In this document: in pieces, positions 1 to 5,991 of the stretch | Layout of the letters: every line of letters starts with the position of its first letter | How positions within the stretch are numbered: the first letter of the stretch is position 1 | Assembly: GCA_902477055.1 (NCBI GenBank) | Contig: CABSFY010000100.1 | Location: 1 to 7,010, forward strand | Direction of reading: 5' to 3' | From: an uncultured Eubacteriales bacterium | GTDB taxonomy: Bacteria; Bacillota; Clostridia; Oscillospirales; Oscillospiraceae | Length of the DNA stretch: 7,010 bases | Notes under the pieces: model-generated | Seen by the model: the letters and a program-made list of their open reading frames with translations, nothing else | What the model was told of the DNA's origin: nothing | Databases searched by the model: none | Translations under genes and position numbers: made by a program

Positions 1-1
1 G

Positions 2-340
2 AAGCACAAGGCCGTCACCGGCGTTTCGTGCCTGCAAACCTTCCGCAATATCACCGCCGCGCTGGCTGCAAAGCAGCCGCTGGCACTCCGCATCCCGCTC
101 ATCGGCGGCTTCAACGCCTCGATGGAGGACGCAGCGGGCTTCGCGGCGCTGTTCAAGCGCGTCGGCGTTCCCGATAAGGCGACGGTCGAGCTGCTGCCCT
201 ATCACGAATACGGCAAGATCAAGTACGAAGAACTGGGCATGGCCTACACGATGGGCGCAGAGGCGCACGTCAGCAAGGAGCAGGTCGCCGCGTTTGCGCA
301 GGCTTTGCGGGGTGCAGGTATTACCATCATACATACTTAA
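2..340 (+). CDS. Glycyl radical enzyme activase (radical SAM), C-terminal part only
   Basis: The 5' end lies before the window; 112 C-terminal residues are visible. GRE activases use a [4Fe-4S] cluster and S-adenosylmethionine to abstract a hydrogen from the glycine of their partner enzyme. The visible part matches the C-terminal half of the pyruvate formate-lyase activase family: an H-K-x-x-T-G-V segment at the start, a barrel strand of the R-I-P-L-I-G-G-F-N type, then E-L-L-P-Y-H-E-Y-G-K-I-K-Y near residue 70, followed by E-L-G-M-A-Y. The cluster motif CxxxCxxC and any ferredoxin-like insert would be upstream and cannot be checked. It ends in TAA, 30 bases before the GRE start, which is the classic activase-GRE pairing, so the downstream enzyme is its likely target. 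The family call is firm; exact specificity is inferred from adjacency. Confidence 0.9.
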   Translation, partial: KHKAVTGVSCLQTFRNITAALAAKQPLALRIPLIGGFNASMEDAAGFAALFKRVGVPDKATVELLPYHEYGKIKYEELGMAYTMGAEAHVSKEQVAAFAQALRGAGITIIHT

Positions 341-354
341 TTTCAATAATTGAC

Positions 355-361
355 GAAAGGA
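355..361 (+). promoter_or_regulatory. Ribosome binding site that sets the GRE start at 371
   Basis: GAAAGGA ends nine bases before the ATG at 371. An in-frame TTG at 350 would give seven extra residues, but it lies upstream of this site, has no Shine-Dalgarno of its own, and would put the site inside the coding region. The ATG at 371 is therefore preferred. Confidence 0.8.
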
Positions 362-370
362 TCGATACCT

Positions 371-2746
371 ATGGAACTTTATCAGTTGCTACCGCCGGAA
401 ACGGTAACGGAAAAGGCAAAAAAGCTGTTCAGCGAGGAGCGGCAGTCGCACAAGGTCCTCAATGGCTGGCTGCTGTGCCGCGAGATTGCGTCTGCCGTTG
501 ACGCAAAAACCGGCGAGCGCTTCCCGGAGCTGCGGGCGGCAGAGGAGCTGGAGGCGATCATCGACCGGCTCCCCATTGAAATCAGCGACAACGCCCTGCT
601 GGCCGGCACGCAGCGCGACGCCTTCGCGGCAAGCTACGCGCTGATCAACCCCGCCTTCAAGGTTGAAACCTTCAAGGGCTACTGCGACCCGCTGGAGGTC
701 TACGACTTTGCGACGCCCACGGAGGAGATGCCCGCCGAACGCATCGCCGCCATCCGCGCAGAAACCGCGAAAAGCCCCTGCGTGCAGGCGCTCAACGAGG
801 TCTACGGCAAATACAGCGACTACACCGACGAGGTTGCCTTCTTTATGGAGCACGTCACGGGCCATGTCATCCCGGACTTCCGTCCGGCGCTGAAGCGCGG
901 CGTTGCGGCGCTGTCGGACGACATCGACCGGAAGCTGGCCGCAGGCGGTCTGAGCGAAAAGCATGAGAAAAACTACCGCGCCATGCAGCGCGTTCTGGCT
1001 GCATCCGTCCGGCTGGCTCACCGCTACGCCGACCTCGCCGCCGAGCAGGCAAAGACCGCCTCCGCCGAGCGGCAGAAGGAGCTTGCGCTCATGGAGGCAA
1101 ATCTGCGCCATGTTCCGGAATTCCCGGCACAGACGTTAATGCAGGCAATGCAGTCGTATGTCATTTTATGGCAGGTCATGTGTCTGGAACAGGCACCGAA
1201 CCCGTTTGCCTTCTCCGTCGGCAACGCAGACCGCATTTTTGAGCCGTACCGCGAGCTTTCCGGCGAGGACCGGGAACAGGCTGCCGCGCTGTTCAAGCAT
1301 TTTCTGGTGTTCTTCAACGTCGGCGAACGCTCCTGGGCCATCTCGCAGAACGTCCTGATCGGCGGCCGCGACAACGACGGCAACGATCTGACCAATCCCA
1401 TGAGCTACGCCATTTTGGACGCGTATTACGACATGAATCTCCCGCAGCCCATTCTCTCGGTCAAGCTGCACAAGAATACGCCCGACGAGCTGTACCGCGA
1501 GATGGGACGCTTCTTCTTCACGCCCGGCTGCCTGACGCCCTCGCTGTTTAACGACGACAGCCTGTTTTTGACGCTGGCCGAGCATGGCGTAGCGAAGGAG
1601 GACCTGCCCGATTATTCCGTCGCGGGCTGCCAGGAGCCGCTCATCATGGGCAAGGACAACGCCAACACCACCAATAGCTGGCTCAACATGGGTAAGGTGC
1701 TTGAGCTGGTGCTGAATAACGGCAAATCCGAGATCACCGGCCGCGCCATGGGCGAGCAGACGGACTACACGCCGGAATATATTCTGACGCATCTGCGCGA
1801 GCTGTTCTATCAGCGTCTGGAGGACGTCTGCAAGGTCATGCAGGACGCGGCAAACGGGGCCAGCCGTGCGCTGTCGCTGCTGCCGGTTCCCTTCCTGAGC
1901 TGCTTTATGGGCGGTCTGGAAACCGGCGTGGATACCCGCGACACCGAAGAGCAGGGTACAAAATACAACGGCAGCGGCTGCCTGATCCACGGTCTTTCCG
2001 TCGTGGCCGACTCCTTTATCGCAGTCGATCATCTGCTGAAGGATCGTCCGCAGGACGCGGAAAAGCTCATCGCCGCCTGCAAGTGCAACTTTGCAGGCTA
2101 TGAGGAGCTGCGCGAGTATCTGAAAAATTGCCCGAAATACGGCAACAACCTTCCCGAGGTCGATCAGGAGGTCGTCGAGGTCGCGACGCGCGCCTCGGAA
2201 ATCGTCCGGAATCTGAAAAATTATCTCGGAAACACCTTCCGCCCCGACTGGAGCTCGCCGTCCACGCACCTGACCTACGGCTATCTCGTCGGCGCAACGC
2301 CCGACGGCCGCGGCGCACGCGAAATGCTCGGCTACGGCATCGACCCGCTGTTCTGCACCGCGACCTCCGGGCTCGGCTTCCGCACGCTCTCGACGATGCA
2401 CCTGCCGTTCTGCCAGATGGAGGGCGGCTGCGCCTCCCACTTCGGCATCGACCCGAAATATTTCACTGCCGACACCTATGAGGAGCGCGGCCTGCAATTC
2501 CGCGACCGTGTGCTGCGTCCGTTGTTCTTCAACCCCGGCAACAAGAACCGAGCGCCGTTCTATCTCTATGTGAACGTCACAACCGCCGACACGCTGCGCA
2601 AGGTCCTTGCCGACCCGAAAAAATACGCCCCCAACGGCGTGTACATCATGCGCATCCACGGCACGTTCGTGAATTTCCTCGATCTTTCCCCGGCAATTCA
2701 GCAGGACATCATCACCCGGCTTGACCCCGGCTCGACTTTCTGCTAA
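371..2746 (+). CDS. Glycyl radical enzyme (pyruvate formate-lyase superfamily), probable C-O lyase/dehydratase type, substrate unassigned
   Basis: This is a 791-residue cytosolic, oxygen-sensitive radical enzyme. The PFL-like domain fills most of the protein: G-H-V-I-P-D-F near residue 164, G-G-R-D-N-D-G-N-D at about 331-339, F-N-D-D at 393-396, and the thiyl loop A-G-C-Q-E-P with Cys420 and Glu422. The C-terminal glycine-radical domain has Gly764 in R-I-H-G-T-F, followed by N-F-L-D-L-S-P and a Q-Q-D-I-I stretch. True pyruvate formate-lyase has a Cys-Cys pair, whereas Cys-x-Glu is typical of GREs that eliminate water, amines or sulfite, or that decarboxylate. The glycyl loop departs from the usual R-[IVT]-[CSA]-G-Y at two positions. 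The upstream activase, downstream sugar kinase and aldose epimerase suggest a carbohydrate-derived substrate. Known precedents are E. coli YbiW and PflD, reported to open 1,5-anhydrohexitol 6-phosphates. Family membership is near certain; the reaction is inference. Confidence 0.93.
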   Translation: MELYQLLPPETVTEKAKKLFSEERQSHKVLNGWLLCREIASAVDAKTGERFPELRAAEELEAIIDRLPIEISDNALLAGTQRDAFAASYALINPAFKVETFKGYCDPLEVYDFATPTEEMPAERIAAIRAETAKSPCVQALNEVYGKYSDYTDEVAFFMEHVTGHVIPDFRPALKRGVAALSDDIDRKLAAGGLSEKHEKNYRAMQRVLAASVRLAHRYADLAAEQAKTASAERQKELALMEANLRHVPEFPAQTLMQAMQSYVILWQVMCLEQAPNPFAFSVGNADRIFEPYRELSGEDREQAAALFKHFLVFFNVGERSWAISQNVLIGGRDNDGNDLTNPMSYAILDAYYDMNLPQPILSVKLHKNTPDELYREMGRFFFTPGCLTPSLFNDDSLFLTLAEHGVAKEDLPDYSVAGCQEPLIMGKDNANTTNSWLNMGKVLELVLNNGKSEITGRAMGEQTDYTPEYILTHLRELFYQRLEDVCKVMQDAANGASRALSLLPVPFLSCFMGGLETGVDTRDTEEQGTKYNGSGCLIHGLSVVADSFIAVDHLLKDRPQDAEKLIAACKCNFAGYEELREYLKNCPKYGNNLPEVDQEVVEVATRASEIVRNLKNYLGNTFRPDWSSPSTHLTYGYLVGATPDGRGAREMLGYGIDPLFCTATSGLGFRTLSTMHLPFCQMEGGCASHFGIDPKYFTADTYEERGLQFRDRVLRPLFFNPGNKNRAPFYLYVNVTTADTLRKVLADPKKYAPNGVYIMRIHGTFVNFLDLSPAIQQDIITRLDPGSTFC

Positions 2747-2755
2747 ACTATTATT

Positions 2756-4042
2756 ATGTTAGTACTTGGCTTGGATATCGGCACCACCACCGTCAGCGCG
2801 GTCGTGATGCAGGGCGGTGAGGTACTCGCCGCGAAAACGCTGAAAAATGATGCCTTTCTCCCGGACCGCCCGGTCTGGGAGCGGGCGCAGAAGGTCGAAA
2901 CGATCGTCGCCGCCGCAATGCAGGCAGTGACGGAGCTGCGCACCGCCTATCCGCAGATCGAACGCATCGGCCTGACCGGCCAGCAGCACGGCATCGTCTA
3001 TCTCGACAGAGCCGGAGCGCCGCTCAGCCCGCTGTACACGTGGCAGGACGGGCGCGGCGATCTGCCGTACGACGGGCAGCAGAGCTATGCCGCCCGCCTG
3101 ACCGAGCTGACGGGCTATCCGCTGGCAACGGGCTACGGACTGGTAACGCATTTTTACAATCTAAAAAACGGCCTTGTTCCGGAAAACGCCGCCGTTTTCT
3201 GCACAATCCACGATTATATTGCCATGCGGCTTTCCGGACGGACCGCGCCAAAAATTGATCCCAGTGATGCCGCGAGCTTCGGCTGCTTTGATCTGGAACA
3301 CGGCTGCTTTGACACGGCGGCGCTGCAAAAGGCCGGGATCGACCCGGCGATTCTGCCGGAGCTTGCCGAAACGCCGTGCCTCGGCGGAGAGCCGCCCGTC
3401 TACGTCGCCATCGGCGACAATCAGGCCAGCTTTCTCGGCGCGACCGGCGGCAAAACCGGATGTATGCTCGTCAACGTCGGCACCGGGAGCCAGTTTTCCG
3501 TCCATGTCCCGCGCTATATAACCTGTCCGGGGCTGGAAACGCGCCCCTTCCCGAACGGCGGCTATCTGCTCGTCGGTTCGAGCCTTTGCGGTGGGCGGGC
3601 GTATGCGCTGCTGGAACGCTTCTTCCGCGAAACCGCCGCGGCGCTGGGCCTTTCGACTGCTTCCTGCTATGAGGCAATGGGCCGCCTGCTGGATGAAGCG
3701 CCCGCACCTGCCGACCCCGTTCGCGTCGTCCCGCTGTTTCAGGGGACCCGCGCCGAGCCGGGCCTGCGCGGCAGTATCGAGAACATCAGCGTCGATAATT
3801 TCACCCCGCTCTCGCTCCTGTACGGGATGCTGCAGGGCATGACGGACGAGCTGCACGAAATGTACCGGCATTACGCCGATCAGAGCGGCAGCTCCGGCGC
3901 ATTGTACGGCTCCGGCAATGGCCTGCGCAAAAATGCGCACCTGCGCCGCTGCTTTGAGCGCACCTTCGGCCAACCGCTGACGCTTTCGCGCAACGAAGAA
4001 GAAGCTGCCTGCGGCGCTGCGCTCTTCGCTGCGGCAAACTGA
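2756..4042 (+). CDS. FGGY-family carbohydrate kinase, sedoheptulokinase-like
   Basis: The 428-residue protein transfers phosphate from ATP to a sugar or polyol in the cytosol. Visible motifs, in order: phosphate-1 loop G-L-D-I-G-T-T-T with Asp7, G-Q-Q-H-G at 75-79, T-W-Q-D-G-R at 95-100, D-P-S-D-A-A-S near 168-174, G-D-N-Q-A-S with the expected catalytic base Asp221, phosphate-2 N-V-G-T-G-S-Q at 240-246, and the adenosine loop G-S-G-N-G at 385-389. The T-W-Q-D-G-R and adenosine-loop patterns resemble sedoheptulokinase (SHPK) more than xylulokinase or glycerol kinase. It is somewhat shorter than the usual 450-500 residues but keeps all core motifs. The start is nine bases after the GRE stop with no clear Shine-Dalgarno, so translation may be coupled to the GRE; the first strand of the fold begins at residue 2, which supports this ATG. 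The substrate is unknown. Confidence 0.92.
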   Translation: MLVLGLDIGTTTVSAVVMQGGEVLAAKTLKNDAFLPDRPVWERAQKVETIVAAAMQAVTELRTAYPQIERIGLTGQQHGIVYLDRAGAPLSPLYTWQDGRGDLPYDGQQSYAARLTELTGYPLATGYGLVTHFYNLKNGLVPENAAVFCTIHDYIAMRLSGRTAPKIDPSDAASFGCFDLEHGCFDTAALQKAGIDPAILPELAETPCLGGEPPVYVAIGDNQASFLGATGGKTGCMLVNVGTGSQFSVHVPRYITCPGLETRPFPNGGYLLVGSSLCGGRAYALLERFFRETAAALGLSTASCYEAMGRLLDEAPAPADPVRVVPLFQGTRAEPGLRGSIENISVDNFTPLSLLYGMLQGMTDELHEMYRHYADQSGSSGALYGSGNGLRKNAHLRRCFERTFGQPLTLSRNEEEAACGAALFAAAN

Positions 4043-4070
4043 TTTACGACGATAAAAGGAGAACGCCCGC

Positions 4071-4691
4071 ATGAAGCTGTTTGACTACGACGGTCCGCTG
4101 ATGCGGGCGCTCGTCTATCTCGGTGAGTTGATTTTGCTGAATCTTCTGTTCCTGCTGTGCTGTCTGCCGGTGATCACGGCGGGGGCCTCCGCAGCCGCGA
4201 TGTATACCGTCGCCTTCCACAACCTGGCCGGCAAGGGCGGCCATGTCTGCCGCCAGTTTTTCTCGGCGTTTCGCGCAAACTTCAAAAAGGCGACGCTGCA
4301 ATGGCTGGTCATGCTGGCCGTCGCCGCGCTGCTGTACGCCGATTTCTGCATCATCACGCAGACGGCCTTCGCCGGGAAGGCGGTCGTCGAGGTCGTTTTC
4401 GTCATTATTCTGACGCTTTATCTGCCGACCTTAACGTTTGTTTTCCCCATTCAGGCCTACTTTGAAAACACCGTCGCGAAAACGCTGAAAAACGCCGTCG
4501 CGCTCGGCATCGCCAAGCTGCCGCAGAGCGTTCTGCTGATTTTGCTCAACGGCTTCCCGCTTTTGATTTTATACTTTAATATTGCCGCGTTTCTTCGACT
4601 GGTTCCGCTGTGGTGCATCATCGGCTTTTCCGCGACCGCCCAGCTCAGCAGCCGGCTGTTTCGCCGCATTTTCAAAAAGCTGACCGCATGA
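4071..4691 (+). CDS. YesL/DUF624-family integral membrane protein
   Basis: This 206-residue protein is very hydrophobic, with about five likely membrane segments near residues 12-38, 75-97, 103-127, 148-172 and 175-195. The first segment carries the family hallmark L-L-C-C-L-P-V-I-T-A-G-A-S-A-A-A-M-Y, and the N-terminus (K-L-F-D-Y-D-G-P-L-M) is also typical of YesL proteins. In Firmicutes, this family is recurrently found in carbohydrate-utilisation clusters beside ABC sugar transporters, but its biochemical role is not established. A good ribosome site, AAAGGAGA at 4055-4062, precedes the ATG by eight bases. It sits between the kinase and the epimerase, which fits a sugar locus, although no transporter gene is visible in this window. 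A role in uptake or in membrane assembly of a permease is only a guess. Confidence 0.87.
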   Translation: MKLFDYDGPLMRALVYLGELILLNLLFLLCCLPVITAGASAAAMYTVAFHNLAGKGGHVCRQFFSAFRANFKKATLQWLVMLAVAALLYADFCIITQTAFAGKAVVEVVFVIILTLYLPTLTFVFPIQAYFENTVAKTLKNAVALGIAKLPQSVLLILLNGFPLLILYFNIAAFLRLVPLWCIIGFSATAQLSSRLFRRIFKKLTA

Positions 4692-4696
4692 GGAGG
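4691..4696 (+). promoter_or_regulatory. Strong Shine-Dalgarno for the epimerase, overlapping the YesL stop codon
   Basis: AGGAGG begins on the last base of the TGA at 4689-4691 and lies seven bases before the ATG at 4704. Ribosomes ending on the membrane-protein gene would expose or reuse this site, so the two genes are probably translationally coupled and co-transcribed. Confidence 0.8.
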
Positions 4697-4703
4697 GCAT
4701 GAT

Positions 4704-5582
4704 ATGGAGCTGTATACCATCCGAAATGACCGTCTGACCGTTACCGTTTCCCCGCTTGCAGCCGAGCTGCAAAGCATTCGCTCGGCCGAAGGCATCGAAT
4801 ACCTCTGGCAGGGCGACCCGGCCTATTGGGCCGGCCGCGCGCCGACGCTCTTTCCCTACATTGCCCGCCTGAAGGACGGCTGTTACGACCTCGACGGACG
4901 GCGCTATTCCATGAAAATCCACGGTCTTGCGCCGTACACCGAATTTGTCTGCGACGAGCATACCGACGATGCGCTCACGCTTTCCATGGGTGACACCGCC
5001 GAAACACTGCGGCAGTACCCGCGCCGGTTCCGCTTTTCCGTCCGCTTCCATCTGGAACAGAATCGCCTCTGCGTTGCATACCATGTAGAAAATCGGGACG
5101 ACAAGCCGATGTTCTTCGCCGTCGGCGGCCATCCGGGCTTCCGCGTTCCGCTGGTCGAAGGGCCGGACTTTGCCGACTACCGCCTGCGATTTTCCTCGCC
5201 CTGCCGCCCCAAGCGGATCGGCTTTACACCGGAGGTGCTGGTCAGCGGAGAGGAAACGCCCTATCCGCTCCAAGATAACTGTATCCTCCCGCTGCGGCAC
5301 GACCTGTTTCACGACGACGCGATCGTTCTGCGCGACGTGGGCCATGAGATCGTGCTGGAAAACCCGGCGGACACGCACAGCGTTACCGTTTCCTTTCCCG
5401 GTATGCCCTATCTGGGCATCTGGCACCGGCCGGACTCCGACGCGCCCTACGTCTGCATCGAGCCCTGGTCCTCTCTGCCCGGCCGCAGCGATGCCGTCAC
5501 CGCGCTGGAAACGCAGGCCGACCTGCTCTCCCTCCCCGCCGGAGGCGAATATACCAATCGCTGGTCGATCACAATTACATAA
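4704..5582 (+). CDS. Aldose 1-epimerase (mutarotase) family protein, LacX type
   Basis: The 292-residue protein belongs to the galactose-mutarotase-like fold, which interconverts alpha and beta anomers of free or phosphorylated aldoses in the cytosol. Supporting landmarks: L-W-Q-G-D-P-A-Y-W at 34-42, R-A-P-T-L-F-P-Y at 45-52, K-I-H-G with His73, G-G-H-P-G-F with His143, H-D-L-F-H-D-D-A at 199-206, Y-L-G-I-W at 236-240, and I-E-P-W with Glu253. These match the histidine pair and glutamate expected for mutarotase catalysis, and the L-W-Q-G-D and E-P-W patterns are typical of LacX proteins. Length is normal. It begins 12 bases after the membrane-protein gene with a strong ribosome site, so it is the last visible gene of the sugar operon. 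The sugar acted on is unknown, but the gene implies that a hemiacetal sugar is a substrate or product of the pathway. Confidence 0.9.
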   Translation: MELYTIRNDRLTVTVSPLAAELQSIRSAEGIEYLWQGDPAYWAGRAPTLFPYIARLKDGCYDLDGRRYSMKIHGLAPYTEFVCDEHTDDALTLSMGDTAETLRQYPRRFRFSVRFHLEQNRLCVAYHVENRDDKPMFFAVGGHPGFRVPLVEGPDFADYRLRFSSPCRPKRIGFTPEVLVSGEETPYPLQDNCILPLRHDLFHDDAIVLRDVGHEIVLENPADTHSVTVSFPGMPYLGIWHRPDSDAPYVCIEPWSSLPGRSDAVTALETQADLLSLPAGGEYTNRWSITIT

Positions 5583-5617
5583 GCGCCGCGCGAAATTTGT
5601 AAAAATTTTGGAAACAG

Positions 5618-5645
5618 CGGAAAATCTATTGAATTTTCCGGAAAA
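5618..5645 (+). promoter_or_regulatory. Candidate operator: overlapping inverted repeats with GGAAAA half-sites
   Basis: CGGAAAAT (5618-5625) and ATTTTCCG (5633-5640) form a perfect 8-bp inverted repeat around a 7-base centre. The right arm also belongs to a second perfect palindrome, TTTTCCGGAAAA at 5634-5645. The three half-sites overlap the -35 box and spacer of the promoter at 5629-5657, where a bound repressor would block RNA polymerase. I do not recognise it as a CopY, Fur or Zur consensus. It could also be a weak RNA hairpin, but no T-run follows, so it is not a terminator. Confidence 0.5.
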
Positions 5646-5657
5646 GGATGCTATATT
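5629..5657 (+). promoter_or_regulatory. Sigma-70/SigA-type promoter for the metal-ATPase module
   Basis: TTGAAT at 5629-5634 and TATATT at 5652-5657 are separated by exactly 17 bp. The first matches TTGACA at four of six positions and the second TATAAT at five of six. The surrounding AT-rich stretch contrasts with the GC-rich genes. Transcription would begin near 5664-5666, giving a leader of about 60 bases before the ATG at 5724. Confidence 0.75.
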
Positions 5658-5668
5658 ATGCCCGTAAT

Positions 5669-5684
5669 GCGGAGAAAGCTCCGC
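5669..5684 (+). promoter_or_regulatory. 5'-leader stem-loop
   Basis: GCGGAG (5669-5674) pairs perfectly with CTCCGC (5679-5684) around an AAAG loop. It would lie within a few bases of the predicted transcript 5' end, where such hairpins often protect mRNA from decay. No T-run follows, so it is not a terminator. Confidence 0.5.
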
Positions 5685-5722
5685 ACGAAACGAAGTATCA
5701 TTTTTGAAACGGAGGGTTTCGT
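5685..5722 (+). promoter_or_regulatory. Leader region with two alternative pairings around the DUF6110 ribosome site
   Basis: ACGAAAC (5685-5691) is perfectly complementary to GTTTCGT (5716-5722), enclosing the Shine-Dalgarno GGAGG at 5711-5715. GAAAC (5706-5710) can instead pair with GTTTC (5716-5720), putting GGAGG alone in a five-base loop. Both pairings compete for the same strand directly before the ATG at 5724. Complementarity is seen in the sequence; a regulatory role is inference, and both stems are short. Confidence 0.35.
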
Positions 5723-5723
5723 T

Positions 5724-5981
5724 ATGGATTTTAAGAAAGCGGGCCTCTTTGCTGCCGGTGTCCTGTTCGGCACTGCGGGCATCAAGCTGCTGTCCAGCCG
5801 CGATGCGAAGAAGGTTTACACCCACGCCACCGCCGCTGCCCTGCGCGCGAAGGAAAGCGTTATGACCACGGTCACTACGATCAAGGAAAACGCGGGCGAT
5901 ATCCTGGCCGATGCCAAGGAGATCAATGAGCAGCGCGCCGCCGCCGAGGTCGTCGAGGACGCTTCTGCCGACGAGGAATAA
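5724..5981 (+). CDS. DUF6110-like small membrane-associated protein
   Basis: The protein has 85 residues. Residues 4-25 form a hydrophobic, glycine-rich helix (K-K-A-G-L-F-A-A-G-V-L-F-G-T-A-G-I-K-L-L) with Gly12 and Gly16 in a GxxxG arrangement, a likely single membrane anchor. Next come S-S-R-D-A-K-K-V-Y-T-H-A-T-A-A, a helical stretch to about residue 70, and an acidic tail. This resembles the DUF6110 family of small proteins found next to heavy-metal P-type ATPases in Clostridia; I rely on recalled sequence pattern, without a search. There is no cysteine and only one histidine (His34), so direct soft-metal binding is unlikely. The start at 5724 has GGAGGG at 5711-5716. An in-frame ATG at 5658 lies before the predicted transcription start and is rejected. 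A role as an ATPase accessory or partner is inferred from adjacency. Confidence 0.78.
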   Translation: MDFKKAGLFAAGVLFGTAGIKLLSSRDAKKVYTHATAAALRAKESVMTTVTTIKENAGDILADAKEINEQRAAAEVVEDASADEE

Positions 5982-5991
5982 GAGGATACCG

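Noticed and set aside
350..370. Upstream in-frame TTG start giving a 798-residue GRE
   Set aside because: The ribosome site at 355-361 lies inside that extension and fits the ATG at 371 with a nine-base spacer; no site precedes the TTG.
1166..2659. Long minus-strand open frame (497 codons) opposite the GRE
   Set aside because: Antisense shadow of a GC-rich gene: low-complexity Ala/Arg/Val/Gly composition, no recognisable motif, and it lies wholly within a well-supported + strand gene.
371..2746. Calling the GRE pyruvate formate-lyase (PflB)
   Set aside because: The catalytic loop has a single Cys followed by Gln-Glu-Pro, not the Cys-Cys pair needed for pyruvate cleavage, and the neighbours are sugar genes.
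5591..5610. AT-rich stem (CGAAATTT / AAATTTTG) after the epimerase as operon terminator
   Set aside because: The stem is nearly all A-T pairs with a G-T pair and is followed by GAAACAGCGG rather than a T-run, so it is not a convincing intrinsic terminator on the + strand.
5669..5684. Leader hairpin as part of a known riboswitch
   Set aside because: The leader is only about 60 bases and I recognise no conserved riboswitch core.
5658..5723. Upstream ATG start for the small DUF6110-like protein (107 residues)
   Set aside because: The ATG directly follows the -10 box, before the expected transcription start, and has no ribosome site; the ATG at 5724 has GGAGGG and begins at the conserved hydrophobic helix.
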